Positions 12,081 through 20,658 of a stretch of 24,188 nt of DNA are shown here, piece by piece. The notes beneath the pieces are model-generated. The model saw only the letters and a list, made by a program, of their open reading frames with translations. It searched no databases and was not told where the DNA came from. This DNA is from Acidobacteriota bacterium (GTDB lineage Bacteria > Acidobacteriota > Vicinamibacteria > Vicinamibacterales > Fen-181). The position numbers were made by a program, and so were the translations under genes. Numbering within the stretch: the first letter of the stretch is position 1; every line of letters begins with the position of its first letter. Location: positions 1-24,188 of the forward strand of contig JAJXZZ010000003.1 in assembly GCA_021779795.1 (NCBI GenBank). The letters run 5' to 3'.

Positions 12081-14117
12081 GTGACCAAGTTCGCGATCGT
12101 GCCGTACCTGCTCGCCGCCGTGGCCGCCGTGCCGCTCGTGGCCGCCCGGGTGCCCGCCGTCAAGCCGCTGGTGTCGGGCATCGACGTGTCCGCCCTCGAC
12201 AAGTCGGTGCGCCCGCAGGACGACTTCTTCCGCTACGTCAACGGCACCTGGCTCGAGAAGACGCCCATCCCGGCCGACAGGGCCAGCTACGGCAGCTTCG
12301 AGATGCTGTTCGACAAGACCGAAGCCGACTTGCGCGCCATCGTCGAGGCGGCCGCGAAGAAGGGCGGCGCGCCGGCATCGGACAGCCGCAAGATCGGCGA
12401 TTTCTACGCCACCTTCATGGACGAGCCGCGCGTCGAGTCGCTCGGCATCAAGCCGCTCGAACCCGAGCTGGCGGCCATCGACGCGATCCACACCAAGGCC
12501 GACCTCGCCCGCGCCTTCGCGCACATGCTGAAGCTCGGCTGCGACGCGCCGTTTGCCGCCTTCACCGAGGGCGACTTCAAGGATCCCAAGACCGAGGCGC
12601 TGTTCGTGTACCAGAGCGGCCTCGGCCTCCCCGATCGCGACTACTACACCAAGGACGACGCCAAGCTGGCCGAGTACCGGACCAAGTACGTCGCCTTCCT
12701 CGCGGCGATGGACAAGCTGGCCGGCCTGGCGGCCCCCGACGCCGAGGCCTCCGGCATCATGGCGCTCGAGACGCACCTGGCGCAGAACCAGTGGACCAAC
12801 GTCGAGACGCGCGACATGGGGAAGATGTACAACAAGGTCGCCGTCGCCGACCTCTCGAAGGAGTTCCCGGGGTTCGACTGGGCGGCCTGGATGGGCGAGC
12901 TGAAGATCGCGTCGTTGCCTGCCGTGATCGTCGCGCAGCCCAGCTACATCAAGGCCGTGGCCGCCGCCGTCAACGACTGGCCCGTCGATCGCTGGAAGCC
13001 CTACCTCAAGTCCTCGCTGCTGCGCGGCTACGCCCCGTACCTGTCGAAGCCGTTCGTGGACGCCCGGTTCGAGTTCTACGGCAAGACGCTCAGCGGCACG
13101 CCCGAGCAGCGCCCGCGCTGGAAGCGCGCCGTGGCGGCCATCGACGCAAATCTGGGCGAGATGCTCGGCAAGCTCTACGTCCGCGAGCACTTCACGCCGC
13201 AGGCCAAGGCCCGCATGGAGACGCTGGTCGCCAACCTGCAGCGCGCGTACAAGGACGGCATCGACCACCTCGACTGGATGAGCCCCGAGACGAAGAAGCA
13301 GGCGCAGGTCAAGCTGGCGGCGTTCCGCGCCAAGATCGGCTACCCCAGCAAGTGGCGCGACTACTCGACGGTGCAGGTGGTGCGCGGCGACCTGGTCGGC
13401 AACATGATGCGCGCGCAGGCGGCCGAGCTCGAGTACCAGCTCGCCAAGGCCGGCAAGCCGATCGATCCGGAAGAGTGGGGAATGACCCCCCAGACGATCA
13501 ACGCCTACTACAACCCGGTCCGCAACGAGGTCGTCTTCCCGGCCGCGATTCTCCAGCCGCCGTTCTTCAACATGGCGGCCGACGACGCGGTGAACTACGG
13601 GGGGATCGGGGCGGTGATCGGCCACGAGATGGGACACGGCTTCGACGACCAGGGGCGCCGCTTCGACGGCACCGGCACCATGCGCGACTGGTGGACCGAC
13701 GCCGACGCCGCGGCCTACGAGAAGAGGACGGCGCGCCTGGTGGCGCAGTTCTCGGCCTACGAGGTGCTGCCCGGCCTCAAGGTCAACGGCCAGCTGACGC
13801 TCGGCGAGAACATCGGCGACCTGACCGGCCTCACCATCGCCTACCGCGCCTACCACATGGCGCTCGCGGGCAAGCCGGCGCCGGTCATCGACGGCCTCAC
13901 CGGCGACCAGCGGTTCTTCATGGGGTGGGCGCAGGTCTGGCGCTCCAAGGAGCGCGACGACGCCCTGCGGCAGCAGGTGCTGTCGAACGTGCACGCGCCG
14001 TCCAGCGTGCGGGCGAACGGCCCGCTCGGCGACGTGCCGGAGTTCTACACGGCGTTCGACGTCAAGCCGGGCGACAAGCTGTACATCCCGCCCGACGAGC
14101 GCGTGAAGATCTGGTAG
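12081..14117 (+). CDS. M13 family zinc metallopeptidase (neprilysin/PepO type), exported
   Basis: Cleaves short peptides with a single catalytic zinc. The 678-aa length is typical of bacterial M13 enzymes. The start is the GTG with GGAGG at 6 nt. Residues 1-26 are a signal peptide with core PYLLAAVAAVPLVAA. The M13_N region begins at DFFRYVNGTWLEKTPIPADR. The catalytic part has NAYYNP and NEVVFPAAILQPPFF, then HEMGH (515-519) with H515, E516 and H519, followed by DDQGRRFD. GENIGD (575-580) supplies the third zinc ligand E576 and D580. The C-terminal VKIW ending is usual for the family. It is a stand-alone gene, converging with the O-methyltransferase gene across a GC-rich hairpin. Periplasmic or outer-surface location is inferred from the signal peptide. 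Confidence 0.95.
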   Translation: MTKFAIVPYLLAAVAAVPLVAARVPAVKPLVSGIDVSALDKSVRPQDDFFRYVNGTWLEKTPIPADRASYGSFEMLFDKTEADLRAIVEAAAKKGGAPASDSRKIGDFYATFMDEPRVESLGIKPLEPELAAIDAIHTKADLARAFAHMLKLGCDAPFAAFTEGDFKDPKTEALFVYQSGLGLPDRDYYTKDDAKLAEYRTKYVAFLAAMDKLAGLAAPDAEASGIMALETHLAQNQWTNVETRDMGKMYNKVAVADLSKEFPGFDWAAWMGELKIASLPAVIVAQPSYIKAVAAAVNDWPVDRWKPYLKSSLLRGYAPYLSKPFVDARFEFYGKTLSGTPEQRPRWKRAVAAIDANLGEMLGKLYVREHFTPQAKARMETLVANLQRAYKDGIDHLDWMSPETKKQAQVKLAAFRAKIGYPSKWRDYSTVQVVRGDLVGNMMRAQAAELEYQLAKAGKPIDPEEWGMTPQTINAYYNPVRNEVVFPAAILQPPFFNMAADDAVNYGGIGAVIGHEMGHGFDDQGRRFDGTGTMRDWWTDADAAAYEKRTARLVAQFSAYEVLPGLKVNGQLTLGENIGDLTGLTIAYRAYHMALAGKPAPVIDGLTGDQRFFMGWAQVWRSKERDDALRQQVLSNVHAPSSVRANGPLGDVPEFYTAFDVKPGDKLYIPPDERVKIW

Positions 14118-14125
14118 GCCGGGGG

Positions 14126-14155
14126 CGCGGGGGGCTTCGCCCGGGGCCCCCCGCG
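14126..14155. terminator. GC hairpin between converging M13 peptidase and O-methyltransferase genes
   Basis: A 10-bp perfect stem (14126-14135 with 14146-14155, CGCGGGGGGC) and a 10-nt loop fill the 40-nt gap between two convergent stop codons. The position suits a bidirectional terminator. No U-run is present. Confidence 0.6.
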
Positions 14156-14157
14156 GC

Positions 14158-14844
14158 TCAGCGCCGGTTGTAGGAAATCGAGATGCCTTCGCCGGACGGC
14201 GTGACGATGGACGTCACCAGGTTCGGGTAGCGCTCGATGGCGTCGAGGAAGTCGGGCATGTCCTTGCCCTTGTTGACGACGTTGTGGGCCAGGAAGACGC
14301 CGCCCCCGTCCAGCCGCGGCAGCACCATGTCGAGAAACCGCCTGTAGTCCTTCTTCCAGGCGTCGAGGAACACGAAGTCGAACGTCCCCGGCAGCTTCGG
14401 GATCACCTTGAAGGCGTCGCCCTGCACGACCTGGACGATGTCCGAGAGGCCGGCCCGGCGCACGTTGTCGGCCGCCTGCCTCGCGCGGGCGGCGTCGTAC
14501 TCGATCGACACCAGCCGCCCGCCGGTCTCGCGCAGGCCGAGGCCGATCCAGATCGTGCTGTAGCCGCTGGCCGACCCGATCTCCAGCGCGCGCTTGGAGC
14601 GGGAGGCCGCGGCCATCACGCGCAGGAACCGCCCGTCCTCTTCCGACACGGCGAGCAGCCCGCTGTCGGCCTGCTTGATCTGGCCCAGGAGCTTCGCCAG
14701 GTCGGGGGTGATCTGGGCGGGGGGCCTCGGCGGCTGCGCCGGCGCGCCCGCCCTCGCGGACACCCCTGGCCCGGCCGCCAGCAGGAACGCCGCCGCCGCG
14801 AGCGGCAGCCCCGTCTTCAACCATCGCGAACGCGTGATCCTCAT
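14158..14844 (-). CDS. Exported class I SAM-dependent O-methyltransferase
   Basis: The 228-aa product matches the caffeoyl-CoA/catechol O-methyltransferase family. EIGSASGYST (88-97) is the SAM-binding loop, SIEYD (113-117) has the acidic residue for the ribose, GDAF (142-145) follows, and DAWKKDY (161-167) and HN (187-188) are the metal and substrate positions. Residues 1-32 form an apparent signal peptide or membrane anchor with a hydrophobic stretch (LPLAAAAFLLAAGPGVSA) after Arg/Lys residues, followed by a Pro-rich linker. This is unusual, since SAM is cytoplasmic. The ATG overlaps the hemG stop by four bases (ATGA), with GAGG at 6 nt, so it is co-translated with the haem genes. The substrate is unknown; a tetrapyrrole link is only suggested by context. 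Confidence 0.85.
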   Translation of the reverse strand: MRITRSRWLKTGLPLAAAAFLLAAGPGVSARAGAPAQPPRPPAQITPDLAKLLGQIKQADSGLLAVSEEDGRFLRVMAAASRSKRALEIGSASGYSTIWIGLGLRETGGRLVSIEYDAARARQAADNVRRAGLSDIVQVVQGDAFKVIPKLPGTFDFVFLDAWKKDYRRFLDMVLPRLDGGGVFLAHNVVNKGKDMPDFLDAIERYPNLVTSIVTPSGEGISISYNRR

Positions 14845-16229
14845 CTCGTACCTCGTGTCGCGGTCAACCAGTCCGCCAGCTGCCCCGCGGTCTTGCGCGC
14901 GTCGGCCACGCAGTCGGGAACGCCAACGCCCCGGAAGCCCGACCCGGTGACGTAGAGGCCGGGCAGCCGGGCCAGGCGCTCGTCGATCGCCGCGACGATG
15001 TCCAGGTGGCCGACGTTGTGCTGGGCATTGGCGCGTTCCCAGCGGTGGAGGCGCGCGAACAGCGGCTGCCCGGTGATGCCGTGAAGCCGTTCGAGCTCCG
15101 CCTTCGACGAGGCGATCAGGTCGTCGTCGCTGCGCAGGACGGCCGCGGGGTCGCGCGCGCCGCCGATGAACGTCCGCAGCAGGACGTGCCCCTCGGGGGC
15201 GCGCGACCGCCACTTGGACGACACCCACGACCCCGCCATGATCGTCGTCTTCTCGACCCTGGGGATGACGAACCCCGAGCCCCGCAGCGGGTGCGCGACG
15301 TCCTCGCGCCGGTAGCCGAACGTCGCCGTGGCGCTCGAGGCGTACGGGACCCGGGCGCAGAGCGACGCGAGATCGCCGTCCAGGCCCTGCAGCAGGTCGG
15401 CCGCCACGAACGCCGGCGTGCAGACGACGACCGCCGCCGCCGACAGCGTCTCACCCGATTCGAGCGTGACCTCGTACGCGCGGCGGCGCGCGATCGACCG
15501 CACGCCCAGGCGGAGCGAGAGCGAACCGGCGGGCAGCACCCGCACCAGGGCGTCCACGATCTCCTGCAGGCCGCCGGGCAGTGACATGAAGGCGCCGTTG
15601 CTCGACTTGGGCTGACGGATCTGGCGGAAGGCGCGCAGCACGCTGCCGTACTTCCGCTCGGCTTCCAGGAAGCGCGGGAACAACGCCCGCATCGAGAGCC
15701 GGTCCACGTCGCCCGCGTGGATGCCGGCCAGCAGGGGCTCGGCCAGGTAGGTGACCGTCTCCGACCCGAACCGCCGCCCGATGAACGACGCGATCGACTC
15801 GTCGCTTCCGTTCCGCCGGCGGGGGACGAACAGCTCGGCGGCCATCCGCACCTTTCCCGGCAGCGAGAAGAGGCGCGTGGCGGCCAGCGCCGTGACGTTG
15901 CGCGGGATGCCCAGCAGCGAGCTCTCGGGCAGCGGGTGCAGCGTCCGCCCGCGGAGGATGAACGCCGCGCGCGGCAGCGAGGTGGGGAAGAGCCGGTCGC
16001 CGAGGCCGAGCTCCTTGCACAGCGTGATCGCGGCGGGCTTCTGGATGAGCAGCGCGTCCGGCCCCGCGTCGAACGTGAATCCGTCCACCTGCTCGGTCAG
16101 GATCACGCCGCCGGCCCGGTCCGCGCGCTCGACCAGGCGGAAGCCGACGCCGCGGCGCTGCAGCTCGTAGGCCGTCGCCAGCCCCGCGATCCCGCCGCCC
16201 ACGATGAGAACGTCCGTCGATGTCTCCAT
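14841..16229 (-). CDS. hemG: Oxygen-dependent protoporphyrinogen/coproporphyrinogen oxidase (HemG/HemY family)
   Basis: FAD flavoprotein that oxidises a porphyrinogen to the porphyrin late in haem synthesis; 462 aa, close to the family's usual length. VLIVGGGIAGLATAYEL (7-23) is the FAD dinucleotide-binding motif, followed by ERADRAGGVILTE, the second FAD contact. FTFDAGPDALL, EPLLAGIHAGD and SLPGGLQEIVDAL are characteristic HemY/PPOX segments, and the C-terminal GLYVTGSGFRGVGVPDCVAD is the final FAD-binding motif. The ATG at 16229 is chosen because it stands directly before the FAD motif; an ATG three codons upstream is an alternative. It follows hemH by 89 nt and overlaps the methyltransferase start. 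Whether it acts on proto- or coproporphyrinogen cannot be read from this window. Confidence 0.93.
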   Translation of the reverse strand: METSTDVLIVGGGIAGLATAYELQRRGVGFRLVERADRAGGVILTEQVDGFTFDAGPDALLIQKPAAITLCKELGLGDRLFPTSLPRAAFILRGRTLHPLPESSLLGIPRNVTALAATRLFSLPGKVRMAAELFVPRRRNGSDESIASFIGRRFGSETVTYLAEPLLAGIHAGDVDRLSMRALFPRFLEAERKYGSVLRAFRQIRQPKSSNGAFMSLPGGLQEIVDALVRVLPAGSLSLRLGVRSIARRRAYEVTLESGETLSAAAVVVCTPAFVAADLLQGLDGDLASLCARVPYASSATATFGYRREDVAHPLRGSGFVIPRVEKTTIMAGSWVSSKWRSRAPEGHVLLRTFIGGARDPAAVLRSDDDLIASSKAELERLHGITGQPLFARLHRWERANAQHNVGHLDIVAAIDERLARLPGLYVTGSGFRGVGVPDCVADARKTAGQLADWLTATRGTR

Positions 16230-16318
16230 GCACTCCATCCAGCGGCCGATGACGCCGCGGCCCTGCCGCGGCCGTGCGCGGGGCTCCCGCGCCAGGCCCC
16301 GTCCGCCGGCCCGCGCCG

Positions 16319-17200
16319 TTACCCGGCGCTCGCCCTGGCCAGCTCCTCGAGCAGCGCGATGAACAGGGGCGAGTCGTTGAGCGACTCGGTCCGGCGGAGG
16401 CTGACGCCGCACGCGGAGGCGGCGGCCGCCGCCTGCACGTCGATGTCGAACAGGACCTCCGTATGATCGCACACGAAGCCGATCGGCACGACCAGCACGC
16501 GGCGCCACCCGGCCGCGGCGCGCTCGCGGATGAGCCCGTCGAGGTCGGGGCCGATCCACGGCTCTGGCGTCCGGCCGGCGCTCTGGAAGGCCACCTCGTA
16601 CTCGGCGATTCCCGCCCGCGCCGCCACGCCGGCGGCAGTGGCTCTGACCTGGTCGGTGTACGGGTCGCCGGACGCGATCACCCGCTCGGGCAGCGAGTGG
16701 GCCGTGAAGACCACCCGTTCGCCCGGGGCAGGCCCGCCGCGCTCCCGTATCCGGGCGGCAAAGGCGTCGAGCAGGCGCGGATGGTCGTGGTACGACGTCA
16801 CGCACTCGAACGAGACGCCGGCGGGCATCGCGGCCGTGGCCGCCTCGACGTACTTCTGCGCGCTCAGCGTGGAGAACTGCGGCGCGAGCGGAATGCCGAC
16901 CACCCGCGTCACGCCCGCGCCGACGAGGCCGGCGACGGCGTCGGCAACGAACGGGTGCCAGTTGCGCATCCCCACCACGACCGGCAGGCCGGGGCCCAGC
17001 CTCGCGGCCAGCGCGTCGCGCTGCCGGAAGGTGATGTCGGTCAGCGGGGAGCGGCCGCCGATCGCCGCATAGTTGTGCCGCATTTCGGCGACCAGTTCCG
17101 GCGAGGGCGGACGCCCGCCGCGCACGAGCGTCAGGTACTCGGGCATCTGGTCGAGCGAGGATGGCGTCCCGTGCGCCAGGAGGAGGATCGCCGTAGACAT
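16319..17200 (-). CDS. hemH: Ferrochelatase
   Basis: Inserts ferrous iron into the porphyrin ring, the metal step of haem synthesis; 293 aa. AILLLAHGTPSSLDQMPEYL opens the fold. FTAHSLPERVI has the catalytic His of the family, and PIGFVCDHTEVLFDID has the conserved Glu that helps in metal insertion. RSPL and GMRNWHPFV are further family motifs. The start at 17200 gives the normal N-terminus; a TTG four codons upstream is also in frame. No membrane segment is visible, so it is probably soluble or peripheral. It lies 22 nt after hemE, with a short tandem repeat in the gap. Confidence 0.95.
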   Translation of the reverse strand: MSTAILLLAHGTPSSLDQMPEYLTLVRGGRPPSPELVAEMRHNYAAIGGRSPLTDITFRQRDALAARLGPGLPVVVGMRNWHPFVADAVAGLVGAGVTRVVGIPLAPQFSTLSAQKYVEAATAAMPAGVSFECVTSYHDHPRLLDAFAARIRERGGPAPGERVVFTAHSLPERVIASGDPYTDQVRATAAGVAARAGIAEYEVAFQSAGRTPEPWIGPDLDGLIRERAAAGWRRVLVVPIGFVCDHTEVLFDIDVQAAAAASACGVSLRRTESLNDSPLFIALLEELARASAG

Positions 17201-17204
17201 AGTA

Positions 17205-17232
17205 GGGCTCAAGGCTCAGGGCTCAGGGCTGA
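17205..17232. repeat. Four 7-bp tandem units at the hemE/hemH junction
   Basis: The units GGGCTCA, AGGCTCA, GGGCTCA and GGGCTGA follow one another directly. The array supplies the hemE stop codon on the minus strand and reaches to within 5 nt of the hemH start, so it occupies the place of a ribosome site. It resembles the 7-bp array at 20659-20707 in period but not in sequence. Confidence 0.65.
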
Positions 17233-18281
17233 TGGCCCAGGCCTGTTCCGCTGCCGGCGGCCTTGAACGCGTGCACGTGGTTCGCCAACACTTCCACCGC
17301 CTCCACGCTCGTGCCGGGCAGGATGCCGTGGCCCAGGTTGAAGATGTGGCCCGGCCGCCCGCCCGCGCGCCGCAGCACGTCGTCGGCGGCGGCGACGAGG
17401 CGGCCGGTCGGCGCGAGGAGCAGCGTCGGGTCGAGGTTCCCCTGGATGGCGCGCTCCGGCCCGATGAGGGCCCACGCGTCGTCGAGCGGGATCCGCCAGT
17501 CGGCGCCGATCACCTCTCCGCCCGCCTCGGCGAGGAGGGGCAGGAGCGTGGCGGTGCCGGTCCCGAAGTGGATGGCGGGGGCGCCCGAGGGCTTCAGCCT
17601 GTCGAAGATGTGCCGGCAGTGGGGGAGGACGAACTCCCGGTAGTCGGCCGGGCTGAGCACGCCGACCCACGAGTCGAACAGTTGCACCACGTCGGCGCCG
17701 GCCTCGACCTGGGCCAGCAGGTAGTCGGCCGCGGTTTCGGCAAACAGGGCGCACAGGCGATGCCAGGCCGCCGGGTTGCCGTACATGAGCGCCTTGGTGT
17801 GCGCGTATTGCGTGGAGTGGCCCCCCTCGATCGCGTACGAGGCCAGCGTGAACGGGGCGCCGGTGAACCCGATCAAGGGCACCCGGCCGTCCAGTTCGCG
17901 CTTGGTCAGCCGGATCGCCTCGAGGACGTGGGCCAGCGCCTCCCGGGGCTCGATGGGCGACAGCGCGTCGATGTCGGCCTCGGACCTGATGGGGCGCTCC
18001 ACGCGCGGCCCGTCCCCCTTGAAGAAGTCGAAGGGGAGGCCGAGCGGCTGGAGGGGCAGCAGCAGGTCCGAAAAGATGATGGCGGCGTCGAGCGGGAACC
18101 GCCGGATCGGCTGCAGCGTCACCTCGACGGCCAGTTCAGGCGTGCGGCAGAGGTCGAGCATCGAGTGCCGCTCGCGCAGCGCCCGGTATTCCTTCATGTA
18201 CCGGCCCGCCTGGCGCATGAACCAGACGGGGGTGGCATCGACGGGTTGGCGGCGGCAGGCGCGAAGGAATCTGTCGTTCAT
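17223..18281 (-). CDS. hemE: Uroporphyrinogen decarboxylase
   Basis: Decarboxylates the four acetate side chains of uroporphyrinogen III to give coproporphyrinogen III; cytoplasmic, 352 aa, the usual size. The signature PVWFMRQAGRYMKEYR (18-33) carries the substrate-binding Arg residues; AIIFSDLLLP holds the catalytic Asp. GFTGAPFTLASYAIEGG, VVQLFDSWVG, IQGNLDP and FNLGHGILPGT are conserved segments. The ATG fits the N-terminus of the family. It opens the cluster hemE-hemH-hemG-methyltransferase and is divergent from the nuclease-like gene. An extended -10 candidate lies about 35 nt upstream. Confidence 0.97.
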   Translation of the reverse strand: MNDRFLRACRRQPVDATPVWFMRQAGRYMKEYRALRERHSMLDLCRTPELAVEVTLQPIRRFPLDAAIIFSDLLLPLQPLGLPFDFFKGDGPRVERPIRSEADIDALSPIEPREALAHVLEAIRLTKRELDGRVPLIGFTGAPFTLASYAIEGGHSTQYAHTKALMYGNPAAWHRLCALFAETAADYLLAQVEAGADVVQLFDSWVGVLSPADYREFVLPHCRHIFDRLKPSGAPAIHFGTGTATLLPLLAEAGGEVIGADWRIPLDDAWALIGPERAIQGNLDPTLLLAPTGRLVAAADDVLRRAGGRPGHIFNLGHGILPGTSVEAVEVLANHVHAFKAAGSGTGLGHQP

Positions 18282-18313
18282 GGCGTGGGCTCCAGGCGAG
18301 CGGCAAAGCACCA

Positions 18314-18322
18314 AGTATGGCA
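18314..18322 (-). promoter_or_regulatory. Candidate extended -10 promoter of the hem cluster
   Basis: On the minus strand TGC is followed by CATACT, 33 nt upstream of the hemE ATG, with no convincing -35. The rest of the divergent gap (18282-18468) holds a 16-bp palindrome (CCGGAGCCGGCTCCGG, 18360-18375) and a TTGACA at 18396-18401 that lacks a well-spaced -10. Confidence 0.3.
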
Positions 18323-18468
18323 CATTCCCCGCGCCCGGCGCGCGGGCCCGGAGGGCCGCCCGGAGCCGGCTCCGGTGCCGGCGTCGCCCGGCCAGTTGAC
18401 AATAGTGGTAAAATCGCCTGCTTGATCGGCATATCGTGGCAGGGGCCGGTGTTCTCAAGGGAGGCCGT

Positions 18469-19158
18469 GTGACGCCCATCCTGGTGCGCCCGGTGCGCGA
18501 ACAGCTCGAGCACGACCGCGTGATTCGCTTGCTGCAGCAGCGTTGGCGGCGCAAGTACGCGGTCGGGATCAACCAGGGGAGCGAGACCACCGCCGTCGTC
18601 GGCCAGCCCGATGCGCCCATCTACCCGGACGTCGTCCTGGCCCCTCTCGGCCGGCCCGCCAAGCCCGAGATCCTCGTCGAGGTGGAGACCGGCGAATCGG
18701 TCAACAACCTCGAGGCGATGTTCGAGTGGGTGCGGATGGCGCAGCTCAAGGCGGCGTTCCACTTGTACGTGCCGTCCGGGTCGGTGGATGCGGCCCGCCG
18801 CCTGTGCGCCGACCACAAGATCCCCGTCGCCGAGATCTGGACGTACCATCCCATGGGCGACCAGATGCGCTTCACGCAGGTCTACAAGGCTCCCGAGTCC
18901 AGGCGGGCCTCGCGGCGCGCGGCCGAGGCGGCCGCGGCGCCGAAGAAGGCGGCCAGGCCCGCCCCGTCCGCCCGCGCGAAGAAGGAGAAGCCGGCGGCCA
19001 GGAAGGCGCCGGCCGCAAAGCGGCCAGCGGCCGCGAAGAAGCCTGCCGGCTCCAGGAAACCCGCCGCGGCGAAGCAGGGCGCCGGCAAGACCGCCACGCG
19101 GAAGCCTGCGCCGCGCAAGTTGCCCCGGCCGGCGGCCAGGGCCCAGAAGAAGAAGTGA
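18469..19158 (+). CDS. Nuclease-like protein with a histone-H1-like Lys/Ala/Pro tail
   Basis: I do not recognise a named family. The GTG at 18469 has GGGAGG at 4 nt; a GTG at 18436 is also in frame. Residues 1-142 are a compact domain. IYPDVVLAPL (51-60), then KPEILVEVETGESVNNLEAM (66-85), place an acidic D54 and an E-x-E pair (71, 73) as in PD-(D/E)XK folds, but Thr stands where the catalytic Lys is expected. HLYVPSGSVDAARRL and VAEIWTYH follow. Residues 143-229 are almost only Lys, Ala, Pro and Arg (AAAKKPAGSRKPAAAKQGAG), like histone H1 or AlgP tails, and should bind DNA non-specifically. 229 aa; no signal peptide. Nuclease activity is unproven and may be lost. Confidence 0.7.
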   Translation: MTPILVRPVREQLEHDRVIRLLQQRWRRKYAVGINQGSETTAVVGQPDAPIYPDVVLAPLGRPAKPEILVEVETGESVNNLEAMFEWVRMAQLKAAFHLYVPSGSVDAARRLCADHKIPVAEIWTYHPMGDQMRFTQVYKAPESRRASRRAAEAAAAPKKAARPAPSARAKKEKPAARKAPAAKRPAAAKKPAGSRKPAAAKQGAGKTATRKPAPRKLPRPAARAQKKK

Positions 19159-19299
19159 CCGCCGGGGCGGCCGCCGCGGCCGCCTGAGCCCGGTTCCGCG
19201 CCTCGTTCGCCGACCAGATCAGCACGCGCCAGCCCTTCCGTCGCGCCGGAGTCCCTCCCGGCCGCGCGCGGCGGGCCGCGCTATACTTGGAGCATGCGC

Positions 19300-20637
19300 A
19301 TGGCATTACGGTCGAGTTTCCCGTTCCTGGGCGTTGCCTTGCTGTCGGCCACCCTGGCGGGCAGCGGGTCGGCGGGCCAGGATCCCAAAGGGCAGGGCCA
19401 GGCGACGAGTGCCGCGCCCCGCGGCCCGATCACGGTGCCGCAGGTCGTGCCTCCCCAGACCACCCCGCTGGTGTTCCGGTCGGGCGTCCAGATGGTAACG
19501 ACCGACGTCATCGCTCGCGATTCCAACGGTCAGTTCGTGGCCGATCTGAAGCCGGGCGAGTTCCAGGTCTACGAGGACGGCGTGAAGCAGGACGTCGTGC
19601 AGATGCTCCTCTTCCACGGCGGGCGCCAGTTCAGCCCGCTGGCCGCCCCCGTGCAGACGCAGCGGGAGGGGATCGTGCTTCCGCCGCCGCGGCCGACCAA
19701 TGACAGCGCGGGACGCATCTTCGTCTTCTTCCTCGACGACCTGCACCTCGACTTCCGCGAGTCGGGGCGCGTCAAGGAGCTGGTCAAGAAGCTGCGGCAG
19801 GAGCTGGTGCACGAAGGCGACATGTTCTGCATCGTGTCCACCGGCCCCTCGTCGATCGCGATCAACATGACGTACGACCCCAAGCGGCTCGACGAGGCGA
19901 TGAAGCGGATCACCGGCGCGGGCCTGAGCCCGAACGACATCGTCGAGGGCGGGACGGGCAGCGAGGGGCCGCCCGAAGTCCGCTACCGGGCGCACGTGGC
20001 CTTCTCGACCGCCTACGATCTGCTCCAGCAGCTCGAACAGATCCGCGACAAGCGGAAGGCGTTCATCTACATCAGCAACGGCTACGACTTCAACCCGTTC
20101 GCCGGGTCGATCGCCCAGTCGCAGTCGGATCGGTACGCGCAAGGCCAGCGGGGCAACGGCGACACGGGCAACGGGCAGATGTACCAGAACGCGACCGACG
20201 ACCCGACGAATCTGTACAACCAGGAAGGGGCGGAGTTCGCCGATGCCGACCTGGCGCGCGAGCTGGCCGAGCTGACCCGGACGGCGAACCGGGCGAACGT
20301 CAGCTTCTACACGATCGATCCCCGCGGCCTGGTCGGGATGATGGACATGGACCAGAAGGTCGATCAGACCGAGTGGCAGGACTACATCCGCAAGTCGCAG
20401 GACAGCCTGCTGGTGCTCGCCCACGAGACCGGCGGGATCGCCGTCATCAACTCGAACGACTTCGACAAGGCGATCAAGCGGATCGACGCCGAGACGAGCG
20501 ACTACTACGTGCTCGGCTACTACTCGAGCAACCCCGACCCGATTCGGCGCAACCGGCGCATCGAGATCAAGGTGACGCGCAACGGCGTCACGGTCTGGGC
20601 CCGGCCTGGATACTCGCTGAAGAGCAAGAAGAAGTAA
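19300..20637 (+). CDS. Secreted VWFA-related domain protein (acidobacterial type)
   Basis: Matches the VWFA-related family expanded in Acidobacteria. The N-terminal hydrophobic segment (FPFLGVALLSATLAGSGSAG) is a signal peptide. FRSGVQMVTTDVIARDSNGQ and LKPGEFQVYEDGVKQDVVQM form the usual N-terminal beta domain. The von Willebrand A core starts at IFVFFLDDLHLDF, where the metal-binding DxSxS of classical VWA domains is replaced by DDLHLD, so metal binding is doubtful. It goes on through KRKAFIYISNGYDFN and VSFYTIDPRGL. The C-terminal YVLGYYS and WARPGYSLKSKKK complete the family pattern. The ATG at 19300 has GGAG at 7 nt; one at 19294 is too close to it. Function is unknown, probably protein-protein binding at the cell surface. 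It converges with the TonB receptor gene. Confidence 0.88.
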   Translation: MALRSSFPFLGVALLSATLAGSGSAGQDPKGQGQATSAAPRGPITVPQVVPPQTTPLVFRSGVQMVTTDVIARDSNGQFVADLKPGEFQVYEDGVKQDVVQMLLFHGGRQFSPLAAPVQTQREGIVLPPPRPTNDSAGRIFVFFLDDLHLDFRESGRVKELVKKLRQELVHEGDMFCIVSTGPSSIAINMTYDPKRLDEAMKRITGAGLSPNDIVEGGTGSEGPPEVRYRAHVAFSTAYDLLQQLEQIRDKRKAFIYISNGYDFNPFAGSIAQSQSDRYAQGQRGNGDTGNGQMYQNATDDPTNLYNQEGAEFADADLARELAELTRTANRANVSFYTIDPRGLVGMMDMDQKVDQTEWQDYIRKSQDSLLVLAHETGGIAVINSNDFDKAIKRIDAETSDYYVLGYYSSNPDPIRRNRRIEIKVTRNGVTVWARPGYSLKSKKK

Positions 20638-20658
20638 GGGCCGGGGAGCGGCAAGGAA

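Noticed and set aside
11934..13994. 686-aa open frame on the minus strand
   Set aside because: Antisense shadow of the M13 peptidase gene, low-complexity composition, no ribosome site or motif.
18396..18414. Promoter TTGACA with TAAAAT upstream of the nuclease-like gene
   Set aside because: The hexamers are only 7 nt apart; no -10 is seen at 16-18 nt.
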